64,000 nt of DNA from NCBI RefSeq assembly GCF_900129495.1, contig NZ_FQVX01000002.1, positions 558,001 through 622,000 on the forward strand. The letters are read 5' to 3'. The first letter of the stretch is position 1. Every line of letters begins with the position of its first letter. The notes beneath the pieces are model-generated. The model was not told the origin of the DNA. It was given only the letters and a program-made list of their open reading frames with translations, and did no database searches. Shown one piece after another: positions 41,777 through 49,261 of this stretch. A program made the position numbers and the translations under genes. The stretch comes from Geodermatophilus nigrescens (GTDB lineage Bacteria; Actinomycetota; Actinomycetes; Mycobacteriales; Geodermatophilaceae).

Positions 41777-43192
41777 TCAGCCGAGGGGCAGCCCCGCCAG
41801 GCCCGCCGCCAGCCCCAGGACGGCGCAGACGGCGAGCGTGCGCAGCACCGACCAGCGCACGCGGAACAGCAGGACCGCGGCGACGAGCGCGACCACCAGC
41901 GGCACCCAGCGCAGGGTGGCCGGGTCGGGCAGCTCCAGCGCGAGCGGCCCGGCGGTCACGGTCTCGGAGAACAGCGTGTGGACGGCGAAGTACAGCCCCA
42001 GGTTCGCGATGACGCCGACGACGGCGGCGGTGATCCCGGTCAGCGCCGCCGACAGCGACCGGTTGCCGCGCAGCCGCTCCATGTAGGGGGCGCCGAGCAG
42101 CACGAACAGGAAGCTCGGCACGAACGTCACCCAGGTGACCAGCAGCGAGGCGAGGACCGCGGCCACCCACGGGTCGAGCGCGCCGGGGGCGCGGTACGCG
42201 CCGAGGAACGCGACGAACTGCACGACCATGATCAGCGGACCGGGTGTCGTCTCGGCCAGCGCGAGGCCGCGGACCATCTCCCGCGGCTGCAGCCAGCCGT
42301 AGACGTCGACGGCCTGCTGGGCGACGTAGGCCAGCACCGCGTAGGCGCCGCCGAAGGTGACCACCGCCGCGCCGGAGAAGAAGAGCCCCTGCTCGGTGAG
42401 GACGCTCCCCGTCCCGGTGAACAGCGCGACCGCCGCGACCGGCAGGCCCCACACGACCAGGCCGGCGACGAGCACCCGCAGTGTGCGGCGGGTCGTGGGC
42501 GCCTCGTGGTGCAGCACGTCGTCGGAGATCACCGGCGGCGGGCCGGCGTCGGGCCCGTCGGCCGCCTTCCGCTGCGGCAGCGCCGCGGGCCGCCACCGGC
42601 CCAGGGCCCAGCCGGCGACGCCGGCGAGCGCGACGACGAGCGGGAACGGCACGCCGAACAGGGCGAGCGCGAGGAAGGCGGCCACCGCGATCGCGACCAG
42701 GGCGCGGCTGTCCAGCGCCTTCTTCCCGACCCGGATGACGGCCTGCACGACGATGGCCAGCACGGCCGCCGCCAGCCCGGTGAACAGCGCGGTGATCGCC
42801 GTGGTGTCACCGAAGGCGACGTAGACCGCGGAGAGCACCAGCAGCGCGACGACGCCGGGGAGCACGAACAGGCCGCCGGCGACCAGCCCGCCGCGGGTGC
42901 CGTGCAGCAGCCAGCCGACGTAGGTGGCCAGCTGCTGGGCCTCCGGGCCGGGCAGCAGGGTGCAGTAGTTGAGCGCGTGGAGGAACCGGCGCTGGCCGAT
43001 CCACCGCTTCTCGTCGACCAGGGTCCGCTGCATGACCGCGATCTGGCCGGCCGGGCCGCCGAAGGTCTGCAGCGAGATGAGGAACCAGGCACGGACGGCG
43101 GTGCGGAACGGGACGCCGCGCTGCTCCGGGGCGGCGGCGGACACCGGGTCGGTCGCGGGGTGGGTCGCGGGGTGGGTCGCGGGGTCGGTCAC
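41777..43192 (-). CDS. chrA: Chromate transporter ChrA
   Basis: The 471-residue long-chain chromate transporter (two fused CHR domains) pumps chromate out of the cell. The first CHR domain has FGGPAGQIAVMQRTLVDEKRW, and the second FGGAYAVLAYVAQQAVDVYGWL with GLALAETTPGPLIMVVQFVAF. About 12 helices can be drawn. The N-terminus contains a 12-base tandem repeat giving three THPA-like units before the first domain. GTG 43192 is used; the repeat makes the true start hard to fix. It lies 17 bases downstream of the chrB C-terminal gene, so the three chr genes form one operon. Confidence 0.93.
   Translation of the reverse strand: MTDPATHPATHPATDPVSAAAPEQRGVPFRTAVRAWFLISLQTFGGPAGQIAVMQRTLVDEKRWIGQRRFLHALNYCTLLPGPEAQQLATYVGWLLHGTRGGLVAGGLFVLPGVVALLVLSAVYVAFGDTTAITALFTGLAAAVLAIVVQAVIRVGKKALDSRALVAIAVAAFLALALFGVPFPLVVALAGVAGWALGRWRPAALPQRKAADGPDAGPPPVISDDVLHHEAPTTRRTLRVLVAGLVVWGLPVAAVALFTGTGSVLTEQGLFFSGAAVVTFGGAYAVLAYVAQQAVDVYGWLQPREMVRGLALAETTPGPLIMVVQFVAFLGAYRAPGALDPWVAAVLASLLVTWVTFVPSFLFVLLGAPYMERLRGNRSLSAALTGITAAVVGVIANLGLYFAVHTLFSETVTAGPLALELPDPATLRWVPLVVALVAAVLLFRVRWSVLRTLAVCAVLGLAAGLAGLPLG
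43151..43186. repeat. Short tandem repeat in the 5' end of chrA
   Basis: Three copies of a 12-base unit GGTCGCGGGGTG, the third differing in its last base. In frame it encodes a repeat of Thr-His-Pro-Ala type ahead of the first CHR domain. Copy number could vary without a frameshift. Confidence 0.8.
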
Positions 43193-43209
43193 GCGGGTCT
43201 CCGTCGGGG

Positions 43210-43641
43210 TCAGGCCGGTTCGCGGCCGAGCAGCAGGCGGCGGCGGATGAACTCGTAGAGGCCGTCGAGGAGCGGGCCGGACACCGCGAGCGTGCGCTCG
43301 TCGTCGCCGGTCATCGACAGGCCGCGCATCAGGACGTCGAGGCCGGGCGCCTCGGGGGCGTCGAAGCGGCCGTCGTCGAGGTCGGCCTCGTGCACGATCT
43401 CGCCGATCCGCTCGAGCACGGGGTCGTCGAGGCCGTGGACGCGCAGGATCGTCTCGAACGAGCAGTCGCCGCCCACGTGACCGAGCGCGACGCCGCGCAT
43501 GTCGAAGGGCGTGGCGTCGGCGGGGACGTCGGCCGGGTCGGTGACGAAGACGAACTCCGCGGCCGGGTCGACGAAGCGGCGGATGAGCCAGGCGCAGGCG
43601 GCCCGGTCGACGTGGATGCCCGCGCGCGTCGCCCACCTCAC
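43210..43641 (-). CDS. chrB: Chromate resistance protein, ChrB C-terminal domain
   Basis: The 143-residue product corresponds to the C-terminal domain of ChrB: WATRAGIHVDRAACAWLIRRFVDP, then FDMRGVALGHVGGDCSFETIL and ETILRVHGL DDPVLERIGEIVHEADL. In proteobacteria this domain is fused to the regulatory N-terminal domain; here the two are separate genes. GTG 43641 overlaps the upstream stop (GTGA), so both parts are made together and probably act as one complex. The role of the C-terminal domain is not settled; the conserved Cys and His suggest a metal or oxyanion site. Confidence 0.9.
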   Translation of the reverse strand: MRWATRAGIHVDRAACAWLIRRFVDPAAEFVFVTDPADVPADATPFDMRGVALGHVGGDCSFETILRVHGLDDPVLERIGEIVHEADLDDGRFDAPEAPGLDVLMRGLSMTGDDERTLAVSGPLLDGLYEFIRRRLLLGREPA

Positions 43642-44135
43642 GACCGGCTCCCCCGCCCGGCCGCCACCGGGTCGCCGGCGGCCTCGGCCAGCGCGCGCAG
43701 CGCCGCCGCGGCGGCCTCCCGCTCGGGCGGCGGGAAGAAGTCGCGCCGGCCGACGGCGCGCCACTCGGCCCGCAGCCGGCGCAGCGCGCGGGCCCGCTCG
43801 GCGGCCGGGGCGGTGCGCGCGGCGGCGCACTCCCCGGTCAGCGCCCGGTACTCCTCCGCCCGCGCCGCGGCCATCCCGGCCGCGAGCTCCCGCTCCTGCG
43901 CCGCGGTGCCGGGCCGCGCCGTCCAGATGCCGGCGGTGCCGCCGGCCGCGAGGACGTCGTCGGCCAGCCACTCGAGCGACTCGCGGGTGCGCGCGTCGGC
44001 GGGCAGGGCCACGACGCCGTCGCCGAGCTGGGCGACGCCGAGGCGGCGCAGCCGGCGCCACAGCGTCGTCCGCGGCCCCGACGGCTCCCGGGGGAGGCGG
44101 TAGGCGAGCAGCACCCACTCCCCGACGGCGGCCAT
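43638..44135 (-). CDS. chrB: ChrB N-terminal regulatory domain protein
   Basis: The 165-residue product matches the ChrB N-terminal domain (GEWVLLAYRLPREPSGPRTTLWRRLRRLGVAQLGDGVVALP), a winged-helix regulator that represses chrA until chromate is present. The C-terminal half is a long charged helix rich in Arg, Ala and Glu. ATG 44135 gives the family's usual N-terminus; GTG 44159, inside the palindrome, is an alternative. It is the first gene of the operon chrB(N)-chrB(C)-chrA, with a perfect palindrome 7 bases upstream of the start, which is probably its own operator. Confidence 0.9.
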   Translation of the reverse strand: MAAVGEWVLLAYRLPREPSGPRTTLWRRLRRLGVAQLGDGVVALPADARTRESLEWLADDVLAAGGTAGIWTARPGTAAQERELAAGMAAARAEEYRALTGECAAARTAPAAERARALRRLRAEWRAVGRRDFFPPPEREAAAAALRALAEAAGDPVAAGRGSRS

Positions 44136-44142
44136 GCGGTGA

Positions 44143-44158
44143 TGCAACCACGGTTGCA
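44143..44158. promoter_or_regulatory. Candidate ChrB operator
   Basis: TGCAACCACGGTTGCA has perfect 7-base arms around AC and lies 7 bases upstream of the chrB(N) start and 78 bases from the divergent DHFR-like start. An AT-richer palindrome stands out here against the surrounding GC-rich DNA. The location fits autoregulation by ChrB. Confidence 0.72.
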
Positions 44159-44236
44159 CCGCACGTGTCCAGCCGCGTCAGGCCCGTCGCGCCGGGAGCA
44201 CCGATGACTCCGCGGCGCGGGAGCGGTCGGTACCGC

Positions 44237-44803
44237 ATGACCCTCGTCATCGGCGACGTCACCGTCTCCCTCGACGGCCTCGTGACCGGCCCCGACGGCG
44301 TCGAGGCGATCCACGCCTGGGCGCTCGCGAGCACCGACCCGGTCGACCGCGGGGTGCTGCGCCGGCACGCCGCGGCCTCGGGCGCGGTGGTCATGGGCCG
44401 GCGCACCTTCGACGACGTCGAGCGGGGGTGGACCGACGGGATGGGCTACGGCGCCGCCGAGGACGCCCGGCCGCCGTTCTTCGTCGTCACCACCGACCCC
44501 CCGGCGGCCCACCGCCTGCAGGACAGCCACTCCTTCACGTTCGTGACCGGCGGCCCCGCGGCGGCGCTCGAGCGGGCCCGGGCGGCCGCCGGCGACCGCG
44601 ACGTCTTCGTGATGGGCGGCGGCGCGCTCGTCGGCTCCTGCCTGCGCGACGGGCTGCTCGACGAGCTGCGCCTGCACGTGGCGGACGAGGTGCTGGGCTC
44701 GGGGACGCCGCTGTTCGCCGGCGTCGGCCGGCACCGGCTCACCCGCACCGCCGTCGAGGTGTCCCCGGTGTGCACCCACCTCACCTACCGGGTCACGCGC
44801 TGA
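44237..44803 (+). CDS. Dihydrofolate reductase family protein
   Basis: The 188-residue member of the DHFR/RibD_C superfamily opens TLVIGDVTVSLDGLVTGPDG and has AVVMGRRTFDDVERGW, FVVTTDPP and VFVMGGGALVGSCLRDGLLDEL, the cofactor- and dimer-forming strands. It is longer than the copy at 9591 and differs in most positions, so it is an independent family member and not a recent duplicate. ATG 44237 has GGGAG upstream. It is divergent from the chr operon and converges on the sulfotransferase gene. Confidence 0.88.
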   Translation: MTLVIGDVTVSLDGLVTGPDGVEAIHAWALASTDPVDRGVLRRHAAASGAVVMGRRTFDDVERGWTDGMGYGAAEDARPPFFVVTTDPPAAHRLQDSHSFTFVTGGPAAALERARAAAGDRDVFVMGGGALVGSCLRDGLLDELRLHVADEVLGSGTPLFAGVGRHRLTRTAVEVSPVCTHLTYRVTR

Positions 44804-44806
44804 GCC

Positions 44807-45778
44807 TCACGCCGGGCGGCGGGAGCGGAAGTCGCCGCGGCCGGTGTCGCGGCGCCAGTCGTCGAACGACTCGCCGGTGACCTCCTCGAGCAGCGCGATG
44901 TCGGGCAGCAGCGGCGCGAGCACCGCGCGGCGCACCTCCACCGGCATCGGCGGGCGCGGCGCCCGGCCGGCGTGCAGCGCCGCCAGCAGCGGCCGGGAGG
45001 CCTGCCGCCACACCCGCGGCGGCGCGTACGCGCCCAGCGCCGCGCCGGCCCGCGCCAGCCGGGACAGCACCCGGTGGCGCGGGGTGTCGGCGACGTGGGG
45101 CTTCACGTTCTCCGGCGGCACGGCGTGCGCCACGCCGCGCTCGACGCCGAGATGGTCGCTGACCCGGTCCAGGGTCTCGTCGGGGCTGTCGACGAGCTGC
45201 CGGTAGCGCAGCACCAGCACCTGCTCGCGGGGCAGCACGGTGAAGAGGTCGCGCAGCTGCTCGCCGTAGCGGCCGAGGCCCCGGTAGTGCCAGAACGGCG
45301 CCCACCCGGCCGCCACCCGCTGCTCCTCCCGCTCCACCGCCCGCGCGAAGTCGGCCTCGGGCTCCAGGCCGTCGGCGCGCAGGTGCACCCAGTTCGACCA
45401 CGCCCGGTCCACCGGGTCGCGCACGACCACCACGACCCGGACGTCCGGCACGTCGGCGGCGAGCCGGCGCTGCGCGGCCCGGTCGTGCAGGTAGAACGGC
45501 GTGCTCTCGCCGCGGACCGTGCCGGCGGGCGCGCCGTCGAACAGCGCCAGGTACTGCTCCCGCCGCCAGATCCACTCCCGGGCGCTGTGCGCGTCCCCGG
45601 GCCCGCGCTGGCGCGCGCGGGGCGGCGGGCGCCCGTCGGTCAGGTAGTACTTGGGCTCCTTCACCGGGGACAGGTACAGCCCCGGGTGCGTGGCCAGGGC
45701 GGCGTGCAGCGCCGTCGTCCCGGCCTTGGGCGCGCCGGCGATGACGAACTGCGGCAGCCGGTCGGCGTCGGTGCTCAT
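44807..45778 (-). CDS. Sulfotransferase family protein
   Basis: The 323-residue PAPS-dependent sulfotransferase (Stf0/heparan-type fold) has the 5'-phosphosulfate loop FVIAGAPKAGTTALHAAL at residues about 11-28 and the 3'-phosphate motif RDPVDRAWSNWVHLR near residue 125, both complete. It moves sulfate from PAPS to a carbohydrate, glycolipid or small-molecule hydroxyl. ATG 45778 has GGGAGGGGA upstream. It is divergent from the beta-propeller gene at 45856; a glycosyltransferase group lies 3 kb to the right, so a surface glycan or glycolipid is a possible acceptor (inference). Confidence 0.9.
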   Translation of the reverse strand: MSTDADRLPQFVIAGAPKAGTTALHAALATHPGLYLSPVKEPKYYLTDGRPPPRARQRGPGDAHSAREWIWRREQYLALFDGAPAGTVRGESTPFYLHDRAAQRRLAADVPDVRVVVVVRDPVDRAWSNWVHLRADGLEPEADFARAVEREEQRVAAGWAPFWHYRGLGRYGEQLRDLFTVLPREQVLVLRYRQLVDSPDETLDRVSDHLGVERGVAHAVPPENVKPHVADTPRHRVLSRLARAGAALGAYAPPRVWRQASRPLLAALHAGRAPRPPMPVEVRRAVLAPLLPDIALLEEVTGESFDDWRRDTGRGDFRSRRPA

Positions 45779-45855
45779 CGGTCCCCTCCCTGCCCGCGGT
45801 GGACCGCGGTGTACACACGGGGAGGCCCGCCCCCTCCCCCGAACGGAGCCGCCGC

Positions 45856-46767
45856 GTGACCGCGTCCGCGCCCCGCCCGCCCGCACCGGGCCCCTTCTGG
45901 TCGGACGCGGCGGTCGTCGTCGAGCCGGAGGACCCGCGCCCCGGCTCGTGGGCCGGCGGCCCGTCCGCGCAGCTCGTCGACGGCACCTGGTGGCTGGCGT
46001 ACCGGCTGCGCCGCCCGGTCGGCGAGGGGCGCGGCTTCGGCAACGTGGTGGCCCGCTCCGACGACGGCGTGCACTTCGCGCCGGTGGTCGCCGTCGGCAA
46101 GGACCGCTTCGGCGCCGAGTCGCTGGAGCGCCCCGCGCTCGTGCACACCCCCGACGGCCGCTGGCGGCTCTACGTCAGCTGCGCGACGCCCGGCACGAAG
46201 CACTGGCGGGTCGACCTGCTCGAGGCGGCCACCGTCGAGGACCTGGCCACGGCCGAGGCGCGCACCGTGCTCCCCGGCAGCGCCACCGAGGCGCCGAAGG
46301 ACCCGGTCGTGCGCTGGGACGGCACGCAGTGGCACCTGTGGGCGTCGGTGCACCCGCTCGACGACCCCGACGCCACCGACCGGATGACCACCGAGCACGC
46401 CACGAGCCCCGACGGCGTCACCTGGACCTGGCGGGGCACCGCGCTCGCCGGCACGCCCGGCACCTGGGACGCCCGCGGCACCCGGTTCAGCACCGTGGTC
46501 CTCGACGGCTCGCGGACCTGGGCGCTGTACGACGGCCGGGCCACCGCGGAGGAGAACTGGGAGGAGCGCACCGGCCTCGCCGTGCACGACGGCGAGCTCG
46601 GCTTCCGCGCCGCCGGGGACGGGCCGTACCTGGCGAGCCCGCACGCCCCGCACGGGCTGCGGTACGCCGACGTCGTCGCGGTGCCCGGCGGCGACGCCCG
46701 CTGGTTCTACGAGGCCACCCGGCCCGACGGCGCGCACGAGCTGCGCACGGTGCTGCTGCCCGCCTGA
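45856..46767 (+). CDS. Five-bladed beta-propeller glycosidase-like protein (GH43-type)
   Basis: The 303-residue protein shows repeated blade patterns typical of GH43/GH32/GH130-like folds: VDGTWWLAYRLR, VHTPDGRWRLYVSCA, VRWDGTQWHLWASVHP, TWALYDGRA, DARWFYEATR. The catalytic residues of a particular family cannot be assigned; an early aspartate (FWSDAAVVVE) is one candidate. No signal peptide is visible, so it is likely cytoplasmic or not secreted by the Sec route. GTG 45856 is supported by ACGGAG upstream. It is a single gene between the sulfotransferase and the sulfur operon. Confidence 0.75.
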   Translation: MTASAPRPPAPGPFWSDAAVVVEPEDPRPGSWAGGPSAQLVDGTWWLAYRLRRPVGEGRGFGNVVARSDDGVHFAPVVAVGKDRFGAESLERPALVHTPDGRWRLYVSCATPGTKHWRVDLLEAATVEDLATAEARTVLPGSATEAPKDPVVRWDGTQWHLWASVHPLDDPDATDRMTTEHATSPDGVTWTWRGTALAGTPGTWDARGTRFSTVVLDGSRTWALYDGRATAEENWEERTGLAVHDGELGFRAAGDGPYLASPHAPHGLRYADVVAVPGGDARWFYEATRPDGAHELRTVLLPA

Positions 46768-46818
46768 ACCGGCGCCGGGGTCCGCTCGCACGCGGCAATC
46801 CCTACCAGACCGGTCGAC

Positions 46819-46848
46819 TTGACACACAATGCGGATCCGGGGTCGGAT
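46819..46848 (+). promoter_or_regulatory. Promoter of the sulfur leader peptide and cysteine dioxygenase operon
   Basis: TTGACA (46819-46824) is an exact -35 consensus, rare in this DNA. A weak TCGGAT (46843-46848) lies 18 bases further. GTG of the leader peptide is 6 bases after that, suggesting a leaderless start. GACCGGTC just upstream of the -35 is a perfect 8-base palindrome that could bind a regulator. Confidence 0.65.
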
Positions 46849-46854
46849 GGACCC

Positions 46855-46935
46855 GTGGCACCCGCCCTGACGCTCACCCGCCGGTCCGCCGTGGACCTGC
46901 TGCGGGTCGCCAGCGCGCTGTGTCCGGCCGCCTGA
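46855..46935 (+). CDS. Sulfur-type leader peptide
   Basis: A 26-residue frame whose core LTRRSAVDLLRVASALCPAA matches the actinobacterial leader peptides (LTRRxxVDLLRVASALC type) that I know upstream of cysteine dioxygenase, sulfate uptake and cysteine synthase genes. Its only cysteine codon, near the end (residue 23), is TGT, an uncommon codon in this GC-rich DNA. Stalling at this codon would report cysteine supply. It begins at or within a few bases of the expected transcript start. A hairpin region and the cysteine dioxygenase gene follow. Confidence 0.85.
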   Translation: MAPALTLTRRSAVDLLRVASALCPAA

Positions 46936-46950
46936 GCACCCAGCCGCCCG

Positions 46951-47001
46951 CTCCTCCCCCGCGCCGCCTCACCGGGTCCCGGCGCGCCCCCCGCTCAGGA
47001 G
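46951..47001 (+). promoter_or_regulatory. Possible attenuator sequestering the cysteine dioxygenase ribosome site
   Basis: CGCGCC (46960-46965) and GGCGCG (46981-46986) form a hairpin. CTCCT (46951-46955) is complementary to the AGGAG ribosome site (46997-47001) of the cysteine dioxygenase gene. The CTCCT starts 15 bases after the leader stop, so a ribosome stalled at the Cys codon would cover or disturb it. RNA pairing is inferred from sequence complementarity. Confidence 0.5.
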
Positions 47002-47008
47002 AACTCCC

Positions 47009-47560
47009 GTGACCGCCCTGCTGCCCCCGGCCGCACGCACCACCGCCCGCACCACCGTCGCCCGCACCACCTCGGCCGCCGCCGTCGCCGCCGCGCTGCT
47101 GGCCGCCGCCGACGCCTGGCTCCCCCGCGTCGAGTACCGCCCGTCCAGCCGCTGGACCGGGCTGCTCCCGACCGACGAGGCCGCCGCGCTCGTCGACCCG
47201 TCCCTGCACGACGACCTCGCCGCCGCCCAGGTGTGGCTGCTCACCTGGCTGCCCGGCCAGGGCACGCCGCTGCACGACCACGGCGGGTCGGCCGGGGCGT
47301 TCGCCGTCGTCGGCGGGGTGCTCACCGAGGAGGTCGTCGGCGGGCCGGTCGGCGCTGTCCGGCAGGCCGCCACGGAGCTGTGGGCCGGGCGGGTGCGCCC
47401 GTTCGGCCCCCACCACGTGCACCGGGTGACCAACCGGGGGACGCTGCCTGCCGTGAGCGTGCACGCCTACACCCCGCGCCTGTCCTCGATGAGCACCTAC
47501 GCGCTCGAGGGAGGTGTGCTGCTGCGCACCGGCACCGAGCGCGCCGGCGTCGACTGGTGA
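47009..47560 (+). CDS. Cysteine dioxygenase family protein
   Basis: The 183-residue cupin carries the iron ligands in the expected places: H89 and H91 in GTPLHDHGGSAGAF, and H138 in FGPHHVHRV. Cysteine dioxygenases oxidise cysteine to cysteine sulfinate; relatives act on other thiols such as 3-mercaptopropionate. The N-terminus has a Thr/Ala-rich stretch and no signal peptide. GTG 47009 has AGGAG at good spacing. Its stop overlaps the rhodanese gene (GTGA), and a leader peptide precedes it, so this is the sulfur-regulated dioxygenase-rhodanese operon found in many actinobacteria. Confidence 0.92.
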   Translation: MTALLPPAARTTARTTVARTTSAAAVAAALLAAADAWLPRVEYRPSSRWTGLLPTDEAAALVDPSLHDDLAAAQVWLLTWLPGQGTPLHDHGGSAGAFAVVGGVLTEEVVGGPVGAVRQAATELWAGRVRPFGPHHVHRVTNRGTLPAVSVHAYTPRLSSMSTYALEGGVLLRTGTERAGVDW

Positions 47561-47970
47561 GCGGCACCCGCCCGCCGGGCGCCAAGAGCGTCGACCAGCT
47601 GCTCGAGGAAGCCCGTTCGCGGATCACCCGGGTGACGCCCGCGGAGGCCGCCGAGCGGGTCGCCGCCGGGGCGGTGCTCGTCGACATCCGGCCGCAGTCG
47701 CAGCGGGACGCCGAGGGCGAGGTGCCCGGCGCCCTGGTCGTCGAGCGCAACCACCTGGAGTGGCGGTTCGACCCGGAGAGCGACGCGCGGGTGCCGCAGG
47801 CCACCGGCTACGACGTCGACGTCGTCGTGCTGTGCCAGGAGGGCTACACCTCGAGCCTCGCCGCCGACGCGCTGCGCACGCTGGGCCTGTCGAAGGCCAG
47901 CGACGTCATCGGCGGGCACCGCGCCTGGGTGGCCGACGGGCTGCCCTCCACCGGCGGATCCGCCGGCTGA
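47557..47970 (+). CDS. Rhodanese-like domain protein
   Basis: The 137-residue single-domain sulfurtransferase has active-site cysteine C93 in the loop VVVLCQEGYTSSLAA (CQEGYTS) and the fold start AGAVLVDIRPQSQRDAEGEVPGALVVERNHLEWR. It moves sulfane sulfur from thiosulfate or persulfides to thiol acceptors. With cysteine dioxygenase it probably handles sulfur released by cysteine breakdown. GTG 47557 overlaps the upstream stop. A strong hairpin 9 bases after the stop closes the operon. Confidence 0.93.
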   Translation: MSGTRPPGAKSVDQLLEEARSRITRVTPAEAAERVAAGAVLVDIRPQSQRDAEGEVPGALVVERNHLEWRFDPESDARVPQATGYDVDVVVLCQEGYTSSLAADALRTLGLSKASDVIGGHRAWVADGLPSTGGSAG

Positions 47971-47978
47971 GCCCGGTC

Positions 47979-48018
47979 CGGGGACGGCGGCGCGTTGACG
48001 GAGCCGCCGTCGTCCCCG
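47979..48018. terminator. Bidirectional hairpin terminator
   Basis: CGGGGACGGCGGC (47979-47991) pairs with GCCGCCGTCGTCCCCG (48003-48018) with a 3-base bulge. It lies between the convergent rhodanese gene and the small gene at 48025. Confidence 0.75.
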
Positions 48019-48024
48019 GGCCGT

Positions 48025-48201
48025 TCAGCTCTTGCTCTTGCCCTGCGCGGACGAGTGCTCGTGCCGGTCGTCGCCCTTCCGGACGTGGTTCGTCTGCTTG
48101 GAGGCGCCGGTGGTCACGCCCGCCTCGCTGGGCGACAGGCCCTCCTTCTTCGCCTGACGTGCGGCGGCTCGCTGGGCGTCGGCGTCGTTGTTCTTGCTCA
48201 T
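48025..48201 (-). CDS. Small hydrophilic protein of unknown function
   Basis: A 58-residue product from ATG 48201, starting MSKNNDADAQRAAARQAKKE and ending in a lysine/serine tail (SAQGKSKS). It is rich in Lys, Asp, Ser and His with no hydrophobic segment, so probably disordered or a small stress protein. The lysine codons (AAG) and asparagine content differ from shadow frames, which are dominated by Arg, Ala and Pro, so I consider it real. The ribosome site is weak. No family recognised. Confidence 0.7.
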   Translation of the reverse strand: MSKNNDADAQRAAARQAKKEGLSPSEAGVTTGASKQTNHVRKGDDRHEHSSAQGKSKS

Positions 48202-48210
48202 GGCCGCGGG

Positions 48211-49251
48211 TTACCCGGCCGCGCCGCCCGCCACGCCGGAGAGGACGGCGTAGGTCCGCCGGGCCATGAGCCCGGCGCCGAGGTCGCGCACCGCCCGCGC
48301 CCGGGCCCGGGCGCCGAGGTCGGCCCGCCGCGCCGGGTCGGCGAGCAGCCCGCCGATCGCCCCGGCCAGCGCCCCGGCGTCGTCCACCGGCACCACGACC
48401 ACGTCCTCCCCCGCCACCCGCCGGACCTCCCCGACGTCGGTGCTCACGCACGGCAGCCCCTCGGCCATCGCCTCGACGAGCACCAGCGGCCCGGCCTCCA
48501 CGCGCGAGGAGACGACGAACAGGTCGAGGTCCGCGAGGAAGGCGCGCGGGTCGTCGACCCAGCCGGGGAAGGTGACCGGCAGTCCGGCGGCGGCCGCGCG
48601 CAGCGCCTCGCCGTCGCGCCCGGCGCCGCCGATGACCGCCTCGTACGGCACGTCGAGCCGGCGCAGCGCGTCGAGCAGCACGTCGAAGCCCTTCTGCGCG
48701 GTCAGCCGCCCGAAGGCGCCGATCCGCGGCACGGGGCGGCCGGCCGGGCCCGCGGGGTCGGCGGGCAGGTCGGCGCCGTTGGGGACCACGTGCGCCCGCG
48801 CGGGGTCGACGCCGAGCTCGCCGACGAGCTGCCCGCGCCCCTCCGTCGACGGGCTGATCACGCCCGCCATCCGCCGGTACAGCCCGCGCAGCGCCGCCCG
48901 CTCCTCCCCCGCCCGCGTGTCGCCGACGAGGTGCAGCACGCCGACGGTGGGCGCGACGTCCTGCGCGGCGGCCACGGCGGCGGCGTTGGACGCGGGGTCG
49001 ACGAGGTTGACCACCACGACGTCGGGGCGCTGGGCGGCCAGCGCCGCCCGCACGGCCGGGGCGTCGTCGGCGTGCCGGCTCAGCGGGACGACGGCTCGCT
49101 CGACGGGGAACGCGGCGAACCCCTCGGCCACCGGCTCCGAGACGACCAGGGCCGCCGTGGCGCCGTGCTCGTCCGCCCGGCGCAGGTGGTGGGTCAGCCA
49201 CACCTCCGCGCCGCCCCACCCGCTGGAGTCGGCGACGAACGAGACCCTCAC
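48211..49251 (-). CDS. Glycosyltransferase family 4
   Basis: The 346-residue GT-B enzyme has an N-terminal acceptor domain (VSFVADSSGWGGAEVWLTHHLRRA) and a C-terminal donor domain with RIGAFGRLTAQKGFDVLLDAL and VVSSRVEAGPLVLVEAMAEGLPCVSTDVGEV, including the E-x7-E motif (EAGPLVLVE) that contacts the nucleotide sugar. It transfers a sugar to a glycan or lipid acceptor at the inner membrane face. GTG 49251. It is 10 bases downstream of the GT9 gene, likely one operon. Confidence 0.92.
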   Translation of the reverse strand: MRVSFVADSSGWGGAEVWLTHHLRRADEHGATAALVVSEPVAEGFAAFPVERAVVPLSRHADDAPAVRAALAAQRPDVVVVNLVDPASNAAAVAAAQDVAPTVGVLHLVGDTRAGEERAALRGLYRRMAGVISPSTEGRGQLVGELGVDPARAHVVPNGADLPADPAGPAGRPVPRIGAFGRLTAQKGFDVLLDALRRLDVPYEAVIGGAGRDGEALRAAAAGLPVTFPGWVDDPRAFLADLDLFVVSSRVEAGPLVLVEAMAEGLPCVSTDVGEVRRVAGEDVVVVPVDDAGALAGAIGGLLADPARRADLGARARARAVRDLGAGLMARRTYAVLSGVAGGAAG

Positions 49252-49261
49252 GACGCCGCCC

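Noticed and set aside
43151..43186. Tandem repeats at 43151 and 56491 as possible CRISPR arrays
   Set aside because: The repeats are directly adjacent without spacers, only 12 bases long, and lie inside coding frames. No cas genes are present.
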